Assembly: GCA_020631355.1 (NCBI GenBank)
Contig: JAHDHL010000020.1
Coordinates: forward strand, 1 to 41,095
Length of the DNA: 41,095 nucleotides
Reading direction: 5' to 3'
Origin: Saprospiraceae bacterium
GTDB taxonomy: Bacteria > Bacteroidota > Bacteroidia > Chitinophagales > Saprospiraceae
Part shown: positions 24,589-33,226 of the stretch, piece after piece
Layout: each line of letters opens with the position of its first letter
How positions within the stretch are numbered: position 1 is the first letter of the stretch
Translations under genes and position numbers: made by a program
Notes under the pieces: model-generated
Told to the model about the DNA's origin: nothing
Database searches by the model: none
What the model saw: the letters and a program-made list of their open reading frames with translations, nothing else

Positions 24589-25710
24589 TTAGAAAGTAAT
24601 GGTCGAGAAAATGATTTCGAGTCCTTGCATTTTATCCCTCTTTTTCTTTCCGGGAGCAAACACAAAGCCATCAATGAAAATGAGTTCATTCATAGCTGCA
24701 TCATGAATGACATAGCTGACAAATGGACCTCCCATCATGTCTCTGTCATCACTCATTTCCCAAATACCCTTTAGTTCCAAGGTGAATTTTCCATCAACTG
24801 TTTTGGGTTGCTGATAGAGTGGAAGGTCGATGTCATTGACCCTCATGTAAGAACCGTCAATCATACCTGATTCGATATATTTCTTCCCTAATGAATCCCT
24901 GAGTGTCTTGGCATTCTGGGGCTTTAATTGCTCTACGTCAGTATAAGGCACTTTGTGAATGAGAATGTTGTGGTGTATATGGCTGGCCTTTTCCAATTTT
25001 CTGATCCACATGAAATTGTTATCGTTATCATCCAAGGCAAGTGTGTAATCTCCTGGGATATCAATGTTGAAACCGAACTTCTCATTGATTTGGTTGCCCA
25101 AACCTACATTCTGTCCTTGGAAGTAGAGTCTATTAGTCATGACCTCCTCGTCGTGTTCCCTTACCATTTTGGCAATAGAACTGCTGTTTTTCTTGATGTT
25201 GTTTATGGATGCCTCCTCACCTAGGGCATAGAGGAAAAATGAGTATTGGTCAACAGCCCATCGTCCCTTACTGATTTTGATTCCTGCTTTTTCTGGAGCT
25301 GTTCGGATTTCACTGACATTCTCATCACCGATAATTTTTTCCACTTCCATAGAAGACGGAGAAAGTTCGTCTTCCATATTGGCCAGATAAATGATATTCC
25401 TAAATCTCAACCTATCCAAGTTTGCATCAATTTCATCTTGGGTGAAATGCTGTAAGTCAAACAAAGGTTCTGGTTGGGGAAGCACAGGATAGGCTCCGGC
25501 GAGATAAAATCTCAATGAATCGCCAATAGGACCATCCCATAGTTCTTGGTCTGCTACAACCATGATCCTATTCAAACTACCAATGGATTGGTTGGATGGT
25601 GCAATTGAAGCGGAACTACAACCACTGAGGATGATGACCGCAAGAAAAAAGGGAGTAATTCCCTTGACAAGGTTTAGATATATATTATTACCAAGCATGT
25701 TGAAGGGCAT
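24589..25710 (-). CDS. DUF4837 family lipoprotein
   Basis: A 373-residue protein with a lipoprotein signal ending in lipobox LSGC (C31). After it comes a domain typical of DUF4837: LNRIMVVADQELWDGPIGD near the start, a FGFNIDIPGDYTLA block in the middle and IEMS-like strands near the end. DUF4837 is a Bacteroidota family without known function. It lies downstream of the lytic transglycosylase gene on the same strand but after a strong terminator, so it may have its own promoter. Cell-envelope location is predicted from the lipobox; nothing more can be said about activity. Confidence 0.87.
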   Translation of the reverse strand: MPFNMLGNNIYLNLVKGITPFFLAVIILSGCSSASIAPSNQSIGSLNRIMVVADQELWDGPIGDSLRFYLAGAYPVLPQPEPLFDLQHFTQDEIDANLDRLRFRNIIYLANMEDELSPSSMEVEKIIGDENVSEIRTAPEKAGIKISKGRWAVDQYSFFLYALGEEASINNIKKNSSSIAKMVREHDEEVMTNRLYFQGQNVGLGNQINEKFGFNIDIPGDYTLALDDNDNNFMWIRKLEKASHIHHNILIHKVPYTDVEQLKPQNAKTLRDSLGKKYIESGMIDGSYMRVNDIDLPLYQQPKTVDGKFTLELKGIWEMSDDRDMMGGPFVSYVIHDAAMNELIFIDGFVFAPGKKKRDKMQGLEIIFSTITF

Positions 25711-25785
25711 TCTGGTTTACGGAAGCTTTTCTAATTTCAATGATGCTAAAATCGTAATTTTTGTTGCTTTGTTGTATGTAAAAAA

Positions 25786-25826
25786 ACAAAATGCCTGTGA
25801 AATCAATTGATTTCACAGGCATTTTG
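25786..25826 (-). terminator. Rho-independent terminator after the LysM transglycosylase gene
   Basis: A perfect 38-base palindrome (25788-25825) with arms containing AAAATGCCTGTGAAATCAA is followed, on the minus strand, by a run of Ts (complement of 25780-25786). It lies 23 bases past the transglycosylase stop codon. Confidence 0.88.
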
Positions 25827-25847
25827 ATGACTTAGGAGCCATCGTCA

Positions 25848-27371
25848 CTATTGGGTACGAATCAAAAGCACCTTACCTGACTTAACTTGCCTAGCCGATT
25901 TAATATTGTTATCACTAAGGATATCATCTATGGAAACCCCGGGGAACTTATCTGCAATGTCCTTTACGGATTCTCCTCGTCTAATAGAATAATACATGTA
26001 ATTCTCTGCATTCTTATCATCATCAGGATTGGATGGCTTACGATGCTTGGTGTTCGTAAGGTCTATCTTGGTAATCTGTTTCCTAGGTGTAGTTCTCTCA
26101 ACTACATTAATGGCTCTCTTGAAATCAATAGCTTTCAGTTCTACCAGTTTCCGTGGCTTTTCGAAATAAGGAACCCGCTCGAGAATCTTGAGTACTTGTC
26201 CAGGCTGTACTTGAGATGAACTGAGGTTATTCCACGCTCGGATATGTGCTGGTTTGCACTTGAAGATACTGGCAATCAATTCCAAATCATCTCCTTGGAA
26301 TACAGTGTACTGTGTTTCAACAACCCTGTAATTAACACCTTGGATGTTTTCCTGACCTTGTGGATAATTCAGATTCCCCTCTCTGTACTCAGGATGTATA
26401 TATCTGATAAAGGCACCAATGCCATGATAGGGTAGAATCAAGTAATTACCCTCTTGGGATGAGGGGACCACACCATTATTATAAGACGGATTCAATTGCT
26501 TGATGACATCATAGGATACCCCTGTGATATTGGAGATTTCATTGAATGAAATGGAATTGTATACCTTGGTGGTTTCCGTTACTTGTAATTCGTAGGGAGG
26601 TGCTACGGGGTCCAGTCCATGCTCATAATGATAATGTGCAATGTATGTAGCTGCAATGAAGCCGGGAACATAGCTTCTGGTTTCCCTTGGTAGATATTTC
26701 TGGATTCTCCAGAAATTCTTACTCCTTGCTTTTTTCATGGCTCTATTGACCCTGCCCGGACCGGCATTGTAGGCTGCTAGGGCCAAGGCCCAATCGCCAT
26801 ATCTTCTATACAAATCCTTAAGGAACTTGGCAGCTGCTTCAGAAGAACGATGGGGATCTTTCCTTTCATCCACACTGGAATTGATTCTGAGTCCATAAGC
26901 CTTACCCGTTGCTGGCATGAATTGCCATAATCCTACAGCTCCTGCTCTTGATACGGCATGTGGCTTGAGTGCCGATTCCAAGATGGGAAGATGCTTGAGG
27001 TCTGAGGGGAGGCCATGTTTTCTAAGATAATCCTCGAAAATAGGGAAGTAAATGGTTCGTTTTCCTAGCATCTCCTCAGTGGACTCATGTCTCTTGATGG
27101 CATAGGTATTGATGAACCCCCTTACTCCTGAAGAAAATCTAGGAGTGACGGCATTATTCGTCATGGCAGAAAGTCTCTGCTTTATCGTTTCATTATTGAA
27201 AGAAGGGTAAACCTCTGGATAAGAAGCATAAGGGACAGAAGTTTGTTGGGCTTCTCCTGTACTGGTATAAGTCCTGTTGTGTTGAGGATAGTCCGAAACT
27301 TGACCATCTGACTTTAGTATCCCCATCAAGACAATTCCCCATGTTGCCAAGAAGTATAAGGATTTCTGCAT
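25848..27371 (-). CDS. mltD: Membrane-bound lytic murein transglycosylase D-like, with LysM domains
   Basis: This 507-residue exported protein has a signal peptide (about 1-23), a lytic transglycosylase (SLT) domain (about 105-260) and C-terminal LysM-type repeats. The catalytic glutamate is E132 in ILESALKPHAVS; GAVGLWQFMPATGKAYGL and AYNAGPGRV are the standard family blocks. It should cut the glycan strands of peptidoglycan to give anhydro-muropeptides, with LysM repeats holding it to the wall. LysM-like segments are visible near 360-405 (TVFQGDDLELIASIF) and at the C-terminus (YSIRRGESVKDIADKF). I chose the ATG at 27371, which gives a normal signal peptide; an upstream in-frame GTG at 27404 adds 11 residues. 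Confidence 0.92.
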   Translation of the reverse strand: MQKSLYFLATWGIVLMGILKSDGQVSDYPQHNRTYTSTGEAQQTSVPYASYPEVYPSFNNETIKQRLSAMTNNAVTPRFSSGVRGFINTYAIKRHESTEEMLGKRTIYFPIFEDYLRKHGLPSDLKHLPILESALKPHAVSRAGAVGLWQFMPATGKAYGLRINSSVDERKDPHRSSEAAAKFLKDLYRRYGDWALALAAYNAGPGRVNRAMKKARSKNFWRIQKYLPRETRSYVPGFIAATYIAHYHYEHGLDPVAPPYELQVTETTKVYNSISFNEISNITGVSYDVIKQLNPSYNNGVVPSSQEGNYLILPYHGIGAFIRYIHPEYREGNLNYPQGQENIQGVNYRVVETQYTVFQGDDLELIASIFKCKPAHIRAWNNLSSSQVQPGQVLKILERVPYFEKPRKLVELKAIDFKRAINVVERTTPRKQITKIDLTNTKHRKPSNPDDDKNAENYMYYSIRRGESVKDIADKFPGVSIDDILSDNNIKSARQVKSGKVLLIRTQ

Positions 27372-27392
27372 TATGTTTTTGTTTTTGGCCAC

Positions 27393-27400
27393 CAAAAATA
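27393..27400 (-). promoter_or_regulatory. Candidate -7 element for the mltD-like gene
   Basis: TATTTTTG on the minus strand fits TAnnTTTG exactly, 22 bases before the ATG at 27371. No TTG lies at the expected distance upstream, so support is partial, and a start here would leave only a very short leader. Confidence 0.3.
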
Positions 27401-27419
27401 TCACTGTACTCTTAGTTTT

Positions 27420-27523
27420 GATGACGTATACTCCGTTTTCCTCCTAACGTCATCCTACCATTATGTAACAATATAAAAGAGTGAATATTTCCTAAAATTG
27501 CAAATATTGTGCCTTACGTTAGG
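27420..27523 (-). promoter_or_regulatory. Overlapping inverted repeats between the DUF1573 and mltD-like genes
   Basis: The segment 27443-27454 (minus strand GATGACGTTAGG) can pair with two partners. With the upstream CCTAACGT (27523-27516) it forms an 8-bp stem spanning 27443-27523; with the downstream ACGTCATC (27427-27420) it forms an 8-bp stem spanning 27420-27454. The two stems share ACGT (27447-27450) and so exclude each other. A further inner repeat, AATATTT/AAATATT, is at 27484-27490 and 27502-27508. The layout resembles an attenuator, or a set of three related protein-binding sites around ACGT. Confidence 0.5.
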
Positions 27524-27535
27524 AATTCATCACTA

Positions 27536-28153
27536 TTATTCAACATTTCCCTTGATAAATAGCGTGGTTGATGAGGGGGATGTGTTGGCTATCACCCTGA
27601 TTACCTTTAGCTGCTTACCCTGTTTCATTTTTGTGTTGAATACCAATTGGATTTCTCCTTGTTCACCCGGAGGGATGGGCTCCTTGCTCCATTGCGGAAC
27701 CGTACATCCACAGGAAACCTTAACATCGTAAATAGTCAGGGCTTCTTTTCCTGTATTGGTGAATTGATAACGATGTTCTAGGATATCGCCCTCCTTTGCT
27801 GTACCGAAATCAAATTCATTATCATCAAAGGAAATGGTTGTGACAACTAAATCATCGGCTTTCAACAGGTCTTCTGTTGTCTTTTGTTGGGTCATCATAT
27901 AACGGGAAAACTCCATGATTTTATTGCTCGTTTCCTCCGTAGGCATGACATCATCTGCCAAGTGTATCCTTTCTTCCCTTTCCTCATCTGTTTCCTTGGC
28001 TTTCAAGAGGAGGAATTGTGCATATTCCAAGAGAGAGGCTTGGTCTTCTTCAGATAAGTTTTCGAATATATCATTCAATGTTCCCTGTTGTAAGGAGTCC
28101 GTTTGCCCGGAAGTCCATGATGGAACAAGAAAAAGGGTTGATAGAATGATCAT
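27536..28153 (-). CDS. Exported DUF1573-domain protein
   Basis: A 205-residue protein with a signal peptide (about 1-16, ending near TSGQ), a helical acidic region (about 20-95) and a C-terminal DUF1573 domain (about 105-203) with FDFGTAKEGDILEHRYQFTN, CGCTVPQW and PPGEQGEIQLVF. DUF1573 is an immunoglobulin-like (ASPM/SPD-2/Hydin-like) fold common in secreted Bacteroidota proteins and of unknown role. The ATG at 28153 is favoured over the GTG at 28171 because it starts directly before the hydrophobic signal. It precedes the mltD-like gene on the same strand with a 164-base gap. Confidence 0.87.
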   Translation of the reverse strand: MIILSTLFLVPSWTSGQTDSLQQGTLNDIFENLSEEDQASLLEYAQFLLLKAKETDEEREERIHLADDVMPTEETSNKIMEFSRYMMTQQKTTEDLLKADDLVVTTISFDDNEFDFGTAKEGDILEHRYQFTNTGKEALTIYDVKVSCGCTVPQWSKEPIPPGEQGEIQLVFNTKMKQGKQLKVIRVIANTSPSSTTLFIKGNVE

Positions 28154-28221
28154 CTTGAAGAATGCACCCACTTGGAAAATATATTTTAATATTGGATATG
28201 TTATTTAGATACAAATACTTA

Positions 28222-28229
28222 CAAATATA
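28222..28229 (-). promoter_or_regulatory. Candidate -7 element for the DUF1573 gene
   Basis: TATATTTG on the minus strand matches TAnnTTTG exactly, about 70 bases before the ATG at 28153. No matching -33 TTG is seen at the normal spacing. Confidence 0.32.
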
Positions 28230-28260
28230 ACAATCATCTCACACTATCCGAATGAAATTG

Positions 28261-28281
28261 GCCCGTTCAGGGAAAACGGGC
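28261..28281 (-). terminator. Possible weak terminator hairpin after the TonB receptor gene
   Basis: GCCCGTT (28261-28267) and AACGGGC (28275-28281) form a 7-bp GC-rich stem with a 7-base loop, 22 bases past the receptor's stop codon. The sequence after it on the minus strand contains only a short T-stretch, so this is tentative. Confidence 0.45.
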
Positions 28282-28303
28282 TGGGTTGTCCGTGGAATTC
28301 CGA

Positions 28304-30754
28304 TTAGAATTTCCTGGAATACCTAAAGTTGATGGTCATAGGGGCACTCATCTTCAGTGGACGAAGTGCATATTGCCTGTTATTAATATTATTAATAATG
28401 AAATCCAATTTATCCTCATTCTTGAATCTGTAGGAGGTCCTCAGGTCTATTACCCAATCACCTTTTGTCCGATTAGAACGGAATGCTGCCAAGCTTTCAA
28501 CGATGTTTTTCACATCCTCACTATAAAATGCGACAATTTCCTCTACAGCACCCTCTCCTTTGAAAAAGTCATCCACATCATACATATAGCCATTGTAATT
28601 GGCAGCCATTCCAATCGTGAATCGCTGTATATCCATTTCCATGTCAAAACGAGCTACATGGAGCGCCCTGAAATTAAGGATACTATTGACCAAGGGGTCG
28701 TCATGCTTAAGTGCGATTCCCCGGAAGAAATTCTTCATGTAAGTTCCGAATTTCTTTTGGGAGGGGTCCTCGGTCAAGTCTCCGGGATAAGAATATGTGT
28801 AACCCGTCCAGAATCTAGTGGGCATACCCCAAAGTTTACCCTCACCGAAAGCGGATACTTCAAAACCAGCGATTCTGGCTCTATTGACATTGGTCGCTCT
28901 AAAACCTAGATAATCATTATTGATGATAGCAATGATAGAATCCGAATAGGTAAGCCCTCCGGCAATGAGGGAGTCAGGAAAATAGAGTCCAAATCTGAAT
29001 TCCGTCATATCATCGTAATCCATCCAGAATATGGCTGCATCCACGAATCCTTTCCAATTGTCATTCTTTCCTCCAAATGCCCTTTTGTAACCGATTTCCA
29101 CACTGGAACCGAATTCGGCCTTGAGGTTGGGATTGGGTATCACACTGATCTCATCGGTTAATTGATCATCCAGATAACGTTCTGCCAAACTAGGAACCCT
29201 GTAACCTTGTCCATAGGATGCACGCAGGAAATCCTTTGGGGTGAGACTATAGTTGATGCCTCCCCTGAAGACAGGTATGGTGGATGATGCATCATTGGAT
29301 ATACTATAATTCTCGACTCTACCTCCTAGTGTTACATTTAGTCTATTGTCGAAAAATCCCTTATCCACTTGAATATAGGCCGAGGCAATATTGATGCGTT
29401 CCGTACTGAATGTCGTAATGGTATCATTACCAACGATGGCAATACTATCTTGGAAAAGATTACTCTTGGCATAAAAATGTTGGTAGGATAATCCGGTGGT
29501 CAATACCAAATCCTTTTCCTTGAAATTCTTCTGGAATTGATATTCCGATGAAAGTACCCCTGTCGGTGAATTACCATTGGAGGTTCTTTTTCCAATGGTG
29601 AAATATCTAAGTTTTAGGCTGTGCTTATTTTCTTGCGCATCAAAGGCCGTGATGTAAGGGTCTAGGTTGAGTGTGTAATATTTGAACTCATCGACATCTC
29701 CTGTAATATGTTCATAGGCATTCACATCACCATTCTCCCAAATGAAGAAATCACCTCTGACATGCCTCATGAAATTGGCATTGATGCCAATTGATATTTT
29801 CTCATTTTTGGGAAGCCTGTACCTGGTATTGACATTGAATCTGTATCGTTGTTCGTCTGTGGTTCTCAGGAAATTTCGGTCATAGTGGATGTTGGAACCA
29901 ATAACCAAGTCAAAATTTTCCTTGATTTTTTGGCGATGAGCAAAATATAATCCAGAGAAAAAAGGTCGCATACCTGTACTGTCCCGATTGTACCATCTTC
30001 GACCATTCTTATTACTGATATTGTATACTCCCGCATAGGTAGTCAACTTAGTGTAGGGCTCAGATGTCGGATAAGCAGAACGAACATTGATGACTCCATT
30101 CAGTCCACCAGATCCATAAAGAACGGATGCAGCCCCTTTGATGATTTCAATCTGTGATGCGTTTTCAATCGGAATGAAATTCCATTTAACATCACTTAAT
30201 TCAGCAGACAGTAAGGGTTGTTCATCCACCACAACGGCAACCCTACTACCTGCACCATAAGCAAATCCACTACCACTTCTGATGTTAGCTTGACCATCGA
30301 CTACCTGAACTCCCGGTACTCGTTCAATAACCTGGGCTAAATCGGTATTGGCATTCCTTTCGATGAATTCTGGCTTGATGACTTCAATAGAAACGGCTTC
30401 CTTGGTAATATTCCTCTCATATCGACTGCTTGTAACAGTTGTAATGACCAGCATTTCGGATTCTTCTGACATTTGGATATCCAGAGAGATTTCCTTTTCA
30501 CCATTGATGTTGATTTGCCGTTTTTCAGTTTTATAACCGAGGTAGGAATAACTGATTTCATAGGATCCATTATCCAACTCTAAGGAATAGCTCCCGTCAT
30601 AATCGGAAGTGGTTCCCTGATCATCGAAGCCGATATTTACTCCAATGAGTCCTTCGCCTGTTGTTCCATCCGTGACGATTCCCTTTACCACAGTTTGTGA
30701 AAACGCTGTGGTGTGTATGGTTATCCAAAAACTGATGAATAGAATATATCTCAT
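28304..30754 (-). CDS. TonB-dependent outer-membrane receptor
   Basis: This 816-residue protein has a signal peptide (about 1-20, MRYILFISFW then TAFSQ), a carboxypeptidase-like regulatory domain (about 21-105), a plug domain (about 115-225, with LAQVIERVPGVQVVDG and IEIIKGAASVLYGSGGLNGV) and a beta-barrel up to a C-terminus ending in a basic-Lys-Phe residue. It should import a ligand across the outer membrane with energy from TonB. No SusD partner is adjacent, so it is more likely a siderophore, cobalamin or metal-type receptor than a SusC; the ligand is not predictable. I chose the ATG at 30754 because it opens the signal peptide; the longer frame upstream is not conserved-looking. Confidence 0.92.
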   Translation of the reverse strand: MRYILFISFWITIHTTAFSQTVVKGIVTDGTTGEGLIGVNIGFDDQGTTSDYDGSYSLELDNGSYEISYSYLGYKTEKRQININGEKEISLDIQMSEESEMLVITTVTSSRYERNITKEAVSIEVIKPEFIERNANTDLAQVIERVPGVQVVDGQANIRSGSGFAYGAGSRVAVVVDEQPLLSAELSDVKWNFIPIENASQIEIIKGAASVLYGSGGLNGVINVRSAYPTSEPYTKLTTYAGVYNISNKNGRRWYNRDSTGMRPFFSGLYFAHRQKIKENFDLVIGSNIHYDRNFLRTTDEQRYRFNVNTRYRLPKNEKISIGINANFMRHVRGDFFIWENGDVNAYEHITGDVDEFKYYTLNLDPYITAFDAQENKHSLKLRYFTIGKRTSNGNSPTGVLSSEYQFQKNFKEKDLVLTTGLSYQHFYAKSNLFQDSIAIVGNDTITTFSTERINIASAYIQVDKGFFDNRLNVTLGGRVENYSISNDASSTIPVFRGGINYSLTPKDFLRASYGQGYRVPSLAERYLDDQLTDEISVIPNPNLKAEFGSSVEIGYKRAFGGKNDNWKGFVDAAIFWMDYDDMTEFRFGLYFPDSLIAGGLTYSDSIIAIINNDYLGFRATNVNRARIAGFEVSAFGEGKLWGMPTRFWTGYTYSYPGDLTEDPSQKKFGTYMKNFFRGIALKHDDPLVNSILNFRALHVARFDMEMDIQRFTIGMAANYNGYMYDVDDFFKGEGAVEEIVAFYSEDVKNIVESLAAFRSNRTKGDWVIDLRTSYRFKNEDKLDFIINNINNRQYALRPLKMSAPMTINFRYSRKF

Positions 30755-31017
30755 ACCATTAGGTTGTATTGAATGTTGATAACTTGTAAGGGTAGATGAA
30801 TGGGGTAGCAGGAGGGATGGAAGTACGACTTGCAATTAAGAAATTGATAATTCAAATCCATATGAATAACTACATCCGACCTAGGTAGGGATAAAATTAA
30901 GAAATAAGCGTATTAATCCTATGTGACAAGTTGAATTCATAGGAAGTGATGTTGTCGTGAGTATCCATTCTGTAATTGGTTTGGACTTGTTTCATATATT
31001 GAGAATCGGATGGATTA
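30755..31017. other. 263-bp intergenic region upstream of the TonB receptor gene
   Basis: This gap lies between the menE stop and the receptor start, both on the minus strand, so it should hold the receptor promoter. The closest element is TGGATTTG (minus strand, near 30855), one base off TAnnTTTG. A small inverted repeat, CCTATG (30918-30923) with CATAGG (30938-30943), is present. No coding sequence or RNA gene was recognised. Confidence 0.5.
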
Positions 31018-32103
31018 TCACCGTAGGATTTGTGCCAGGGTTGCTTTTCTTTTGATTTTGGAAGACGGTGTTTCAAGGAATGATGGAGTATGTAATATTT
31101 GCTTGGGTAATTCGAAAGTTGTTAGGAATGCTTTATTGGTTTGTTGGATTGTAGATATGATGCCATCATTGATGACATCGGATTCTATGACCATGATGAC
31201 CTGTTCCCCAAGTAATTCGTGAGGTATTGAAGCAATGAAGAATCTGTATGGGATTTGCCCATTCAGTTTTTCTTCGACTTGTTCAGGATGAATTTTTACC
31301 CCTCCTGAATTGATGACATTATCGAGGCGGCCATTCCATGTGAATGTATACGGATTCAAGAGGGTTACAATATCATTGGTGACAATGATTTCCTCAGCAA
31401 CCTTAGGAGCATCAATCACAAGGCATTCTCTGGAATCCTGAGAAATGGAAACACCATCAAGGACTGTAAAGTGAGAACTGGATTGTGGCCCGTTGAGTGG
31501 TTTGGTCGCAATATGGGTAATCGTTTCAGTCATGCCATATGTGGCATAGCAATGTGTTTTGATAACTTGCAATTCTTGGAGTAATTCCCCGGACACAGGC
31601 GCTCCGCCAATGATGAGTTGTTCTATGGAATCCAAATGATTGCTTCCTATTTTCAGGGCTTTGGAAACCTGCATGGGCACCATTGCTGCAAAATCAATTT
31701 CATACTTAGGGAGATCGGAAAGGTCATTCGGAGGAATGGTTCTGAGTTCTAATCCGAGTACGAAAGAACGGACTACCATCATCATTCCTGCTATATAATG
31801 GCAAGGAAGACAAAGGAGCGCTGACTGTCCTTTTTTAAGGTTGAAATGAATACCTGTAGCCAATGCCGAATGCACCATTCTTTGTTTGTGTATACGGATG
31901 GGCTTGGGGTGGCCTGTGGATCCTGAAGTATGGGCAATGATATAGGGTTCATCATTAATCCACTGGCCAATGAATGACCACATCTCTTTCTCCCATGATT
32001 CTGACTTCGGTTGGTGGGGAAAGGATTGTACCAATGACCTTAACTCCTCCGTAGAATAATATTGACCATTGAGATGTAGATTGGAATAATTGGAATCCAG
32101 CAT
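31018..32103 (-). CDS. menE: AMP-binding enzyme, probable o-succinylbenzoate--CoA ligase
   Basis: A 361-residue adenylate-forming enzyme with the ATP-binding loop HTSGSTGHPKPI, motif YGMTETITHIA, and the C-terminal part with GRLDNVINSGGVKIHPEQVEE. The compact length is like the MenE enzymes of Bacteroidota, which activate o-succinylbenzoate in menaquinone synthesis. It is the third gene of a lipoprotein-nadD-menE run; its ATG overlaps the nadD stop by one base. No other men gene is in this window, so the substrate assignment rests on size and sequence blocks and could be a related acyl-CoA ligase. Confidence 0.85.
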   Translation of the reverse strand: MLDSNYSNLHLNGQYYSTEELRSLVQSFPHQPKSESWEKEMWSFIGQWINDEPYIIAHTSGSTGHPKPIRIHKQRMVHSALATGIHFNLKKGQSALLCLPCHYIAGMMMVVRSFVLGLELRTIPPNDLSDLPKYEIDFAAMVPMQVSKALKIGSNHLDSIEQLIIGGAPVSGELLQELQVIKTHCYATYGMTETITHIATKPLNGPQSSSHFTVLDGVSISQDSRECLVIDAPKVAEEIIVTNDIVTLLNPYTFTWNGRLDNVINSGGVKIHPEQVEEKLNGQIPYRFFIASIPHELLGEQVIMVIESDVINDGIISTIQQTNKAFLTTFELPKQILHTPSFLETPSSKIKRKATLAQILR

Positions 32104-32693
32104 TATCCCTGAAGTAATTTTCTGTAAATATTACCTGTTTCTATGGCTTCCCTCACGGGCTCTGGGACCAAATATCGTATGGATTGTTTTTGTAGTAGTT
32201 GCTTCCTGATATAACTGGCTGAAATACTGAGTAAAGGCGCTTCGAACATCTGGACGTTAGGATGGTGTTGTAACGTTCCCAATTCGTATGATGGCCTCTT
32301 GTAAACTAGGATTTGATGATGCTCAAGAATCAATTCGTAATTTTTCCATTTGTGGAGTGTGGCCAGATTATCCCCTCCCATGATAAGGGAAAATATTTTG
32401 TCCGGATACTTTTCCTTAAGGTAGGTCAGCGTATCAATAGTGTAAGAGGGCTGTGGCAAATTGAACTCAATATCTGATGCCTCTAAAAGATGATTTTCCC
32501 CTATGGCCATTTTGACCATGTGCAGCCTATCGTAATCCTTAGCCAGACTGCTTTTTTTCTTGTGCGGATTTTGGGGACTGACAATCATCCATACCTTGTC
32601 CACATCGGCATGTTGGGCCATGAATTCGGCAATGATCATATGCCCAACATGAACAGGGTTGAAAGACCCGAAGAATAATCCAATTTTTTTCAC
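32103..32693 (-). CDS. nadD: Nicotinate-nucleotide adenylyltransferase
   Basis: A 196-residue NadD, which makes nicotinic acid adenine dinucleotide from NaMN and ATP in NAD synthesis. The nucleotidyltransferase motif GSFNPVHVGH is at residues 9-18, and the C-terminal block SISASYIRKQL matches the ISxTxIR motif. WMIVSPQNPHKKKS and SLIMGGDNL are also family blocks. The start is GTG at 32693, directly before the conserved first strand. It lies 9 bases after the lipoprotein gene and overlaps menE by one base, so the three are probably one transcript. Confidence 0.95.
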   Translation of the reverse strand: MKKIGLFFGSFNPVHVGHMIIAEFMAQHADVDKVWMIVSPQNPHKKKSSLAKDYDRLHMVKMAIGENHLLEASDIEFNLPQPSYTIDTLTYLKEKYPDKIFSLIMGGDNLATLHKWKNYELILEHHQILVYKRPSYELGTLQHHPNVQMFEAPLLSISASYIRKQLLQKQSIRYLVPEPVREAIETGNIYRKLLQG

Positions 32694-32702
32694 AATACAG
32701 AT

Positions 32703-33158
32703 TTATTGGTTTTCCAATTTTTTATTCAGCATATCCTCCATGACTTTTTCTTGTTGGAGTGTTTCCTCATCCAGATCACTAATATCAATGATGATATCCT
32801 TGACTTTCCATTGTCCATTATCTTCTATTAGTATGAATGTTTCTTCCTCTCCATCCTTGCAACAATAGGTACAGGATTTTTCACCATTATCACTGTCCTT
32901 GCAGTTGATTCTTTCAACGACAGTGGTTTCATTTTCCATTTCATCTTCCGTTAGTCCTTTGTGGAATGCTTCCATATCATTGATGTATGCAAGGGTTCCT
33001 CCCAAACTGATTTTTTTCAATTTGCCGAATTGGTTGTTATCCAACCATTCGATCCATTGGGTCGTTACCTGTTCGGGATCATTGGGCAGTTGTTCACTTT
33101 CCCCTGCACATGAAAAGAAAAATAGAGACAACAGGATTAAATAATATCTTGCATGCAT
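32703..33158 (-). CDS. Small lipoprotein, DUF4878-like (NTF2-like fold suspected)
   Basis: A 151-residue protein with a lipoprotein signal and lipobox FFSC (C17). The rest is a short alpha+beta region with PEQVTTQWIEWLDNNQFGKLKKIS, then a Cys-containing strand pair (INCKDSDN, CTYCCKDGEEE) and IEDNGQWKVKDI, a layout seen in DUF4878/NTF2-like lipoproteins. The extra cysteines could form disulfides in the periplasm. It leads the apparent operon with nadD and menE. Function unknown; family assignment is moderate. Confidence 0.75.
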   Translation of the reverse strand: MHARYYLILLSLFFFSCAGESEQLPNDPEQVTTQWIEWLDNNQFGKLKKISLGGTLAYINDMEAFHKGLTEDEMENETTVVERINCKDSDNGEKSCTYCCKDGEEETFILIEDNGQWKVKDIIIDISDLDEETLQQEKVMEDMLNKKLENQ

Positions 33159-33226
33159 AATATTAATTTTACTTAGGAAGAATTAGGCGGAAGCCTTTCT
33201 AACTGCAATTTTAATGCTTAAAGGTA

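Noticed and set aside
28286-28909. 207-codon open frame on the plus strand
   Set aside because: It lies entirely opposite the TonB receptor gene, whose protein is well supported; the antisense product has no recognisable domain and an odd composition.
30918-30943. CCTATG/CATAGG hairpin as a riboswitch for the TonB receptor
   Set aside because: A 6-bp stem alone is expected by chance; no cobalamin-box or other known aptamer sequence was recognised.
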